From Candidatus Brocadiia bacterium (GTDB lineage: Bacteria; Planctomycetota; MHYJ01; WSZJ01): a DNA stretch of 12,425 bases. The notes under the pieces are model-generated. The model saw only the letters and a list, made by a program, of their open reading frames with translations, did no database searches and was not told the DNA's origin. Shown in pieces: positions 1-5,396 of this stretch. Position numbers and translations under genes: made by a program. The stretch is taken from positions 1-12,425 of the forward strand of contig JABWAY010000106.1 in NCBI GenBank assembly GCA_013360825.1, in the 5' to 3' direction. The first letter of the stretch is position 1; each line of letters begins with the position of its first letter.

Positions 1-238
1 GCGGGAAGATGCCGCGCAGCGGCGCCGCCGCCCCGGGCACGTCCCGGACCGCGGGAGATTCCACCAGCTCGTCCACCGCCTCGAGCGGCATGCCGAACCG
101 TTCGCGCCCGATCCGCACGATGAGCAGGTCCTGCTCGCCCACCCGCTGGCGGGCCCGCTCGCGAAAGCGCGCCGGCGCCGCGGACCGATCGGCGGTCTGG
201 TCCGGCGTCACGGTCAGTGGAGGAGTGGTGGTCGCCAT
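1..238 (-). CDS. CheW-like domain protein, N-terminal part (C-terminus beyond window)
   Basis: An open minus-strand frame begins at ATG 238-236 and runs off the left edge, giving 79 visible residues. The first 35 or so are a low-complexity tail rich in Thr, Pro, Ala and Arg. From residue 36 the text reads DLLIVRIGRERFGMPLEAV and then DVPGAAAPLRGIF. This is the typical start of a CheW domain: a beta strand, G-x-E/R-x-F/Y, PLE-x-V, and the P-G-x-x-x-x-L-R-G turn. CheW domains are SH3-like adaptors that join receptor arrays to CheA, so a chemotaxis or Che-like signalling role in the cytoplasm is likely. It could also be a CheW-like module of a larger protein. No good ribosome binding site is visible upstream, and the start overlaps the first ATG of the opposite-strand ATPase fragment. 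The domain call is fairly sure; the exact start is less so. Confidence 0.72.
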   Translation of the reverse strand, partial: MATTTPPLTVTPDQTADRSAAPARFRERARQRVGEQDLLIVRIGRERFGMPLEAVDELVESPAVRDVPGAAAPLRGIFP

Positions 239-1442
239 GGTCCGCGGGGGGCCCCTCGTTCCCGCCGACGGTTTCTCCCAGCTTCGCGGCCGCGCCGTTC
301 TCCTCGGGCTCTTCGGCCAGCTCGACCCGCCGCGCCCGGAGGTCGCCGAGGCGGTGGAGACCTGCCGCAAAGCGGGAATCCGCGCCGTGATGGTGACGGG
401 CGATCACAAGGTCACGGGGCGCGCCGTGGCCGGGATGCTCGGGATGGCGCGCGAGGGGGAGATTTCCGTCGACGGGCCGGAACTCGCGCGGATGTCCGAG
501 GGCGACCTCGCCTCGAAACTTGACACGATCGCCGTCTTCGCCCGGGTCCACCCGGCGCAGAAGATGCGGATCGTCGAGGCCTACCAGCGGCGGGGGGATG
601 TCGTGGCCATGACCGGCGACGGCGTCAACGACGCCCCGGCGCTCGCCCGGGCCGACGTCGGCGTCGCGATGGGACTGACCGGGACGGATGTCGCGAAGGA
701 GGCCGCGAAGATCATCGTGACCGACGACAACTTCGCGACCATCGTCTCGGCGGTCGAGGAGGGACGGCTCGTCTACCGGAACATCAAGAAGGTGGTCCTC
801 TACCTGTTCTCCACATCGATGGCGGAAGTGCTCGTCCTCACCGCCGCCCTCGTCCTCGGCTACCCCCCGCCCCTCGCCGCCGTGCAGATCCTGTGGATCA
901 ACATCGTGACCGAGGGGACGGTCACGGTGAACCTGATCATGGAGCGCTCCGAGGGGGACGAAATGCTCCAGCCCCCGATCCCGCGCGGCGAGCCGCTGCT
1001 CACCGCCGCCCTCCTCCGCCGCGTCCTCTTCATGACGCCGTCGATCGCCCTCTCCACATTCGGCTGGTTCGTCGTTCGCACTTCCCAGGGAGTCCCCGCG
1101 GAACAGGTCCGGACCGAGACGTTCACGGTCCTGGCGGTCTGCCAGTGGTTCAACGTCCTCAACTGCCGGTCGGCGACCGCCTCGGCCCTGAACTTCCGCG
1201 TCCTCACGAACCCCTGGCTCGTCACCGGACTGATCCTCAGCAACCTGCTGCACATGGCGGTCATCTTCCTCCCGCCGCTGCAGGCCGTCTTCCACACCGT
1301 CGCGATCCCCTGGAAACAGGTCTTCGCGATCGGCGCCGCCGCGAGCCTGGTGCTGTGGGTGGAGGAAATCCGCAAATGGATCGTCCGCCGATCCCTGCCC
1401 CGCGCGGCCCCCGCGCCGCAAGCCCCTACACCCCGCGCCTGA
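237..1442 (+). CDS. Cation-transporting P-type ATPase, 5'-truncated (C-terminal half only)
   Basis: From ATG 237 the product is 401 aa. It matches the second half of P2-type (Ca2+-ATPase-like) pumps: LFGQLDPPRPEV at 25-36, VMVTGDH at 51-57, conserved Lys109 in HPAQK, the hinge motif TGDGVNDAP at 126-134, and then six hydrophobic segments corresponding to M5-M10 (about 186-208, 213-233, 262-282, 292-311, 327-346, 359-380). The M5 glutamate (Glu197) and M6 LWINIVTEG (219-227) are in place, with Glu226 where Ca2+ pumps normally have Asp. Missing are the actuator domain, M1-M4, the DKTGT phosphorylation site and the nucleotide-binding domain, so this piece cannot pump by itself. The same frame stays open back to position 9, but there it is antisense to the CheW-like gene and has no ATPase character. 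GTG 228 and ATG 237 are the possible starts; GGAGGA lies at 219-224. Family is certain; whether this is a decayed gene, a rearrangement or an assembly join is open. Confidence 0.85.
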   Translation: MVRGGPLVPADGFSQLRGRAVLLGLFGQLDPPRPEVAEAVETCRKAGIRAVMVTGDHKVTGRAVAGMLGMAREGEISVDGPELARMSEGDLASKLDTIAVFARVHPAQKMRIVEAYQRRGDVVAMTGDGVNDAPALARADVGVAMGLTGTDVAKEAAKIIVTDDNFATIVSAVEEGRLVYRNIKKVVLYLFSTSMAEVLVLTAALVLGYPPPLAAVQILWINIVTEGTVTVNLIMERSEGDEMLQPPIPRGEPLLTAALLRRVLFMTPSIALSTFGWFVVRTSQGVPAEQVRTETFTVLAVCQWFNVLNCRSATASALNFRVLTNPWLVTGLILSNLLHMAVIFLPPLQAVFHTVAIPWKQVFAIGAAASLVLWVEEIRKWIVRRSLPRAAPAPQAPTPRA

Positions 1443-1459
1443 CCGGGCGCCGCGCCCGG
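1443..1459 (+). terminator. Hairpin right after the ATPase stop codon, possible terminator
   Basis: CCGGGCG (1443-1449), loop CCG and CGCCCGG (1453-1459) form a 7-bp all-GC stem directly after the TGA. No T-tract follows, so it is not a classical intrinsic terminator. It may stabilise the 3' end or act with Rho. In DNA this GC-rich such stems also arise by chance. Confidence 0.3.
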
Positions 1460-1562
1460 GCCTCGGCAACAACCCGGGCTGACCTTCTGGCTGCCATCGC
1501 GGTTTCCTTTCAGCTGTCCAGGCTGGCGAACGCCTTCCTGCCGCCCTGTCCGACGATGTCCG

Positions 1563-1592
1563 TGGAACATCCGCCCCCGTCGGTGCTAGTGT
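1563..1592 (+). promoter_or_regulatory. Candidate promoter with extended -10, upstream of the secreted protein gene
   Basis: TGC-TAGTGT (1584-1592) fits an extended -10 (TGn-TANNNT). A poor -35, TGGAAC, lies at 1563-1568 with an 18-base spacer. Transcription would start near 1599, giving a leader of about 70 bases before the preferred ATG at 1670. The rest of the 1460-1669 gap shows nothing else I can name. Inference from motif match only. Confidence 0.3.
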
Positions 1593-1669
1593 AGACGGCG
1601 GAGAGGCAGGTCACCGCTGCCGGAGGGATGCGAAGGATTGATTCCGAATTCAGATCAGGGGATATGCGA

Positions 1670-2965
1670 ATGAAACTCACAGGCGGTCGCCGGCGCGTCA
1701 TAAGAGGGATCGGCGCGGGAACGCGGGTTCTGATCGGCTTTCTTTCGCTGCTCGCGGTGCCGGCACACGCCGGGCCGCCCGCGATCGGCCATCTCAGCGG
1801 CCCGTGGTGGGATGAGCAGGGCCGGACGATGCTCGACATCGGAGATGGCGGCGAGGGGTTCTTCATGGAGTGCGGCGGACAGGTGTCCCGTCCGGGGCGG
1901 TTCACACTCGAAGCCTCGGGAAAGCTGTCCTTCGCCTCGCAGGACGTCGAGACGATGCAGTGGACACTCGCGATGGACGGCGATCGCCTCGTGCTCACCG
2001 CATCCGACGGGACGGTCGCGCGGTACCGCCGGGAATCGCGCGAATGCCGCGAGGCCAGGTGCGGCAGGCTGATCGTCGAGGCGGCCGAGATCCTGCGATC
2101 CCTCGAGCGCCCGAATGTGGAGGCGGTCGCCGCGGAAAAGGCCCGCGCCCGCGTGGCAGAACACGAGTCTGAGTTCCTGCGGATCCTGGGGTCGCTCGCA
2201 GGCGACGCGCCCGGAGCCCAGGACAGCCTGATGGAAAAGCTGCTCTCCAAACACGCGCCGGAGGCCGTCGAGGCCGCCCGGCTGGCGTCGAGGGAAACAG
2301 AGTGCTCCAATCAGCTCAAGCAGATCGGGGTCTACATCGCGCTGTACGAAGCGAAGAACCGCGCGTTTCCGAAGAATCTGGGCGAACTCGAGACGCCTCA
2401 GCTGGCCTCGGACCCGGCGCTGTTCACCTGCCCGGTGACGCGCATGCGGAATTCGTACATTTACGTCGTCCCTGCGAAGGGGGACGACACACCGGAGGAC
2501 GCGGTCATGGCGTACGACCGGGAGGCGCATTCGAACGGCCTGCGCAACGTGCTCACCTTCGCGGGCTCCGTCGTAAAGTTGGACGACGCGGAGCTGAAAA
2601 TGGCCCTGAAGGACGGCACGAAGATGGCCCGCCCAGGCCTGACGGTGCTGTCCTCGAGCTTCTCTGCGACCCCGGATGGACTCATCCTCACCGTGGAAGG
2701 GCGGCTCGAGCGCCTTCGCGCGGGAAAGAAGTCCGACAAACCGTTCGTCAGCGCGTCCCTCTCCCTCCGGGGTTTCGGTCTCCGCGAGGCCCCCTACGAA
2801 TCCACGCCCGTGACGGTCAAGGGCGCGCCGGGGGACCAGCCCCTTCGCTTCACGGTGAAGCTGAACATGGGAAAGGAGACGCCCGATCGCGTTTCCGTGG
2901 ATCTGATTCTGAGGGACGAGGTCCGCGGAGACAGATTTTCAGTTCCGATCGATCCCGTGAAGTGA
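1670..2965 (+). CDS. Secreted protein with beta-rich N-domain and pseudopilin-like central domain, function unknown
   Basis: 431 aa from ATG 1670. I prefer this start over in-frame ATGs at 1628 and 1664 because AGGGG (1657-1661) sits 8 bases upstream of it. It begins with a Sec-type signal peptide: basic residues to about 19, a hydrophobic VLIGFLSLLAVPA stretch, and a likely cut after AHA (32-34). Residues about 42-121 form short beta strands with G/W/D-rich turns (GPWWDEQGRTMLDIGDGGEG, LVLTASDGTVARYRR), like the small lipocalin-like domains that measure nothing obvious in many secreted proteins. A helical linker follows. Residues 211-316 resemble the soluble part of pseudopilins or DUF1559-type proteins: CSNQLKQIG at 212-220, FPKNLGEL, FTCP at 252-255 (Cys212 and Cys254 could pair), a tyrosine-rich strand, and NVLTFAGSVVKL. 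The pilin N-terminal methylation helix is absent. The C-terminus (about 320-431) is another beta-rich stretch. Location is probably periplasmic or extracellular. Function unknown. Confidence 0.85.
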   Translation: MKLTGGRRRVIRGIGAGTRVLIGFLSLLAVPAHAGPPAIGHLSGPWWDEQGRTMLDIGDGGEGFFMECGGQVSRPGRFTLEASGKLSFASQDVETMQWTLAMDGDRLVLTASDGTVARYRRESRECREARCGRLIVEAAEILRSLERPNVEAVAAEKARARVAEHESEFLRILGSLAGDAPGAQDSLMEKLLSKHAPEAVEAARLASRETECSNQLKQIGVYIALYEAKNRAFPKNLGELETPQLASDPALFTCPVTRMRNSYIYVVPAKGDDTPEDAVMAYDREAHSNGLRNVLTFAGSVVKLDDAELKMALKDGTKMARPGLTVLSSSFSATPDGLILTVEGRLERLRAGKKSDKPFVSASLSLRGFGLREAPYESTPVTVKGAPGDQPLRFTVKLNMGKETPDRVSVDLILRDEVRGDRFSVPIDPVK

Positions 2966-2973
2966 CGTTCCCG

Positions 2974-3009
2974 CCGTCCGGGTCTCGATGCTGCGACATC
3001 CCCGGACGG
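2974..3009 (+). terminator. Strong hairpin between the secreted protein and lipoprotein genes
   Basis: A perfect 9-bp inverted repeat, CCGTCCGGG (2974-2982) and CCCGGACGG (3001-3009), begins 8 bases after the stop codon. The intervening 18 bases can extend the stem by GATG (2987-2990) pairing with CATC (2997-3000), leaving a TCTC bulge and a 6-base loop. No T-tract follows. The position fits a transcription terminator or 3'-end stabiliser and suggests the two flanking genes are separate units. Confidence 0.42.
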
Positions 3010-3029
3010 AGGCGCGGATCTTCGAAGTT

Positions 3030-3058
3030 CTGGAATTCGCCCCCCCGCCACGTAGAGT
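3030..3058 (+). promoter_or_regulatory. Candidate promoter giving a leaderless lipoprotein mRNA
   Basis: TAGAGT (3053-3058) fits TANNNT, and CTGGAA (3030-3035) is a half-matching -35 with a 17-base spacer. Seven bases past the -10 is 3065, two bases before the ATG at 3067. No Shine-Dalgarno sequence precedes that ATG. Motif-based inference. Confidence 0.33.
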
Positions 3059-3066
3059 TTCCCTCC

Positions 3067-4785
3067 ATGCGGACTCTCCACGCCGCCCTGTTCCTCGCGT
3101 TCCTCCCGCTTGCCGCGCTCCCGCTGGCCGGGTGCGGCGTCGTGGACGACATGAACCGGAACAACCTGCACCCGGACCGGACCTTCACCGTCGTCCCGGA
3201 GGACTTCGGACTCTCCCCGGAACTGCTGGCGATCCCGGTCAGCGGCGCGACGATCCGCGCCTGGTTCTTCGAAGCCCCGGGCAGCGACTGCACCCTCCTC
3301 GTCTGCGGCGGCAACTCGTCGAACATGCAGCTGCTGCTGCCGATCGCCCGCGTCGCCGTCGCCGCCGGCTACAACGCCGTCCTGTTCGACTACCGGGGGT
3401 TCGGCCTGAGCACCGGCGAGCCGGACACCTTCTCGATCGTCCCGGACACGACCGCCGTGCTGGAGGCGGTCCGACGGCACCGCGGGACCCGCCGCCTCGC
3501 ACTTTACGGAATCTCGCTGGGAAGCGTGGGCGCGGTGGGCGCGGCTTCCGAACGGCCGGACCTGGTGGACGCCATCGTGGTCGAGGCGCTCTTCAGCCCC
3601 CACACGCAGCTGAGAAAGGCCCAGGGCGGATTCGTGGCGGGGCTGGGGCGGCTGTTCCTGTTTCCCTCCGCATGGAACATGGAGTCGATCGTCCCCTCTC
3701 TCCCCCAGCCGATCCTCCTCGTTCACGGGGACGTCGACAGCGTGCTCCCGCTTCAGGATTCGCTCACGATCTACGAGGAGATGCCGGACAGCGACGGCCC
3801 GCGGTTTCTCTGGGTTCCGGAAGGGGCGGGACACGCGCCCGGCGTCTCGGCGCGGTTCGGGCCGGACTACGATCGGCTGGTGCTGAGTTTCCTCGACCGG
3901 TGGCTGAAAGGGGCCCCGGGGGACTGGATGCGGGCGACATGGGAAAACGGGGCGGTGCGGCTCACGCCGATCGACCCACGGGGGGGAGAGCCGCTCCCCG
4001 TCGAGATCGCCGCCATCACCGCGGACGGGACGCCGCGGGTCCTTCGCGCCTGGTTCGATCCCGCCCGCCCCGCACCGATTCCCTTCAATCTCCCGGGCCC
4101 CCCGGTTTTCATCTCCGCCGTGGTCCCCGCCGCGTCCGTGAGCCGCGCGGAGGAGAGCTGGGAGCGCACGGGCGAATACCTGCGAAGCTATCTGGCCTGG
4201 AGCGAGTACCAGACGTCGCAGGCGTCCGGTCTCTTCTGGCGGTTCATGGACTGGAAGATCCCGGTCGATTCGGACGAGAAGATGATCGCCGGGCTCGACG
4301 AGCTGTGGAAGAAGGAAGGGCGCGACCTCGACGCGCGCACCTTCATGAAGGAAAACGGACTCCTGCAGGGGGATTCGCCCGAAGGGCTGAAACGCCGCGA
4401 TGTGGCGCTGGCCTCCTGTGCGGAGGCGGAGGCGTCGCTCCGCCGAACCCTCGACGGGCCGGTCGATCCCGCCGTCCTTCCCCGCTATGCGGACGCGGCA
4501 GGCCAGATCGCCGGCTATTGGGACGCGCTGGGAGAGCGGGAGAAGGGCACGCGCGCGTGGGAGCTCCGCGAGAGCCTGCTGCCCGGCCGGATCGAGGGCT
4601 GGATTCAGTTCGGCGACGCCTCGTGGCGACTGGGCGCCGGGTCATGGGCGGTTGAATCGATGCTCGTGCGCCTGGGCGAGTCCGACCCTTCCCGGGAACC
4701 CGCCGTCCAGGCGTGGATTGCGCGGGCGACGGCGCGGGAACAGTTTCTCCAGGACTGGCGTGCGCGCATCAGGATGGATGAGTGA
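3067..4785 (+). CDS. Alpha/beta-hydrolase lipoprotein with C-terminal helical extension
   Basis: 572 aa from ATG 3067. A lipoprotein signal peptide ends in the lipobox LAGC with Cys23 as the lipidated residue, so the protein is membrane-anchored outside the cytoplasm. Residues about 55-282 form an alpha/beta hydrolase of the BEM46/DUF-type serine hydrolase group: a GGN loop at 81-83 in the oxyanion position, FDYRGFGLSTG (108-117), the nucleophile elbow GISLG with Ser150, HGDVDSVLP with Asp224, and GAGH with His256. The catalytic triad therefore looks complete. Substrate is not readable; esterase, thioesterase or peptidase activity are all possible. Residues about 290-355 look beta-rich and 360-572 are alpha-helical with TPR-like character, roughly doubling the size of a simple family member. 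The frame is open upstream to 2302, but that part overlaps the preceding gene, and the signal peptide fixes the start at 3067. A GGGGGC/GCCCCC hairpin follows the stop. Confidence 0.88.
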   Translation: MRTLHAALFLAFLPLAALPLAGCGVVDDMNRNNLHPDRTFTVVPEDFGLSPELLAIPVSGATIRAWFFEAPGSDCTLLVCGGNSSNMQLLLPIARVAVAAGYNAVLFDYRGFGLSTGEPDTFSIVPDTTAVLEAVRRHRGTRRLALYGISLGSVGAVGAASERPDLVDAIVVEALFSPHTQLRKAQGGFVAGLGRLFLFPSAWNMESIVPSLPQPILLVHGDVDSVLPLQDSLTIYEEMPDSDGPRFLWVPEGAGHAPGVSARFGPDYDRLVLSFLDRWLKGAPGDWMRATWENGAVRLTPIDPRGGEPLPVEIAAITADGTPRVLRAWFDPARPAPIPFNLPGPPVFISAVVPAASVSRAEESWERTGEYLRSYLAWSEYQTSQASGLFWRFMDWKIPVDSDEKMIAGLDELWKKEGRDLDARTFMKENGLLQGDSPEGLKRRDVALASCAEAEASLRRTLDGPVDPAVLPRYADAAGQIAGYWDALGEREKGTRAWELRESLLPGRIEGWIQFGDASWRLGAGSWAVESMLVRLGESDPSREPAVQAWIARATAREQFLQDWRARIRMDE

Positions 4786-4808
4786 CCTGAGCGGGACGGC
4801 GGCGGAGC

Positions 4809-4824
4809 CGGGGGCCATCGCCCC
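4809..4824 (+). terminator. Hairpin after the hydrolase gene, possible terminator
   Basis: GGGGGC (4809-4814), loop CATC, GCCCCC (4819-4824): a 6-bp stem 24 bases past the stop codon. No T-run follows, so termination is only a possibility. Confidence 0.3.
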
Positions 4825-4861
4825 CATTCCCGAACCCTCCACGGCGGAAGGGATCCGACAG

Positions 4862-4890
4862 TTGACACCGGCCGCGAACCGACCGACTCT
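4862..4890 (+). promoter_or_regulatory. Candidate promoter for the small membrane protein gene
   Basis: A perfect TTGACA (4862-4867) is followed after 17 bases by GACTCT (4885-4890), which keeps the A at the second and T at the sixth position of a -10 box but nothing more. Initiation would be near 4897, giving a leader of about 38 bases that contains the AGGAG at 4924-4928. The -35 is good, the -10 poor. Confidence 0.3.
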
Positions 4891-4934
4891 GACGACGCCC
4901 CGCAGATCGGTTGCATCCCTCTCAGGAGTTGACC

Positions 4935-5207
4935 GTGAGCCACGAGCCGGCAGTCCAGCCCCCCCCGCCCGGGCAGGCCGATTCCGCGAAGGGACTGAAG
5001 ATCGGCGCGTTCGGATGCGGCGGTTGCGGATGCCTGTTCGCCCTGGGCGGCGTCGCGGCGATCGCCCTGGCCGCCGGGGGCGCCGTGAACTCCAGCGAAG
5101 TCGGCACGGCGATCGCGGGAGGCTCGGCCTCGCTTTTCCTCGGGCTCCTCGGGCTCGCCGTCGGCGTCGTCCTCTTTGTGCTGGCGAAGAAGAAGTCCCG
5201 GCCCTGA
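4935..5207 (+). CDS. Small two-helix membrane protein with cysteine cluster, function unknown
   Basis: 90 aa with a GTG start at 4935, chosen because AGGAG (4924-4928) lies 6 bases upstream. An in-frame ATG at 4911 lies before this site and is unlikely. Residues 1-22 are a Pro-rich polar tail. GAFGCGGCGCLF (24-35) places Cys28, Cys31 and Cys33 at the mouth of the first hydrophobic helix (about 33-50). A short Asn/Ser/Glu loop follows, then a second helix (about 61-84) and a basic end, KKKSRP. Both termini probably face the cytoplasm by the positive-inside rule. I do not recognise the family. Gly-Cys-rich motifs before a membrane helix occur in many small hypothetical proteins. The gene stands alone between a putative terminator and a 189-base gap. 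Confidence 0.72.
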   Translation: MSHEPAVQPPPPGQADSAKGLKIGAFGCGGCGCLFALGGVAAIALAAGGAVNSSEVGTAIAGGSASLFLGLLGLAVGVVLFVLAKKKSRP

Positions 5208-5396
5208 ATCGCCCGCCGCCCCGCAGGGGAATCGCCGGGACGCGTGCCCGAAAGTCGTTGCAACACATCGCCCCGCGAGTCACGCTGAAAGGAAGCAGTC
5301 AAGCTGCCGTCCCGGACTCCGGCGAAGTCCCCGCGTCCCGGTTGCGGCAGTTTCCGTGACGTCGCCGCGGGCCTGACGGCCGCGGGAAAGGACACC

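Noticed and set aside
9..236. Upstream in-frame extension of the ATPase reading frame (about 76 residues)
   Set aside because: It is Ser/Arg/Pro-rich with no ATPase features and is antisense to a frame with clear CheW-domain motifs.
2302..3066. Upstream extension of the hydrolase frame
   Set aside because: Overlaps the secreted protein in another frame and reads as Arg/Gly-rich text; the lipoprotein signal peptide sets the start at 3067.
4900..4915. Possible plus-strand sigma-54 site with TTGCA at 4911-4915
   Set aside because: The -24 GG is CG and the box matches poorly.
5258..5274. Possible minus-strand sigma-54 site around the TTGCAA palindrome
   Set aside because: GG-N10-GC spacing fits, but the -24 box reads GGGGCGA and no minus-strand gene lies downstream.
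5363..5387. GCCGCGGG direct repeat upstream of the 567-aa gene
   Set aside because: Short GC-only repeat expected by chance in this composition; no further structure.
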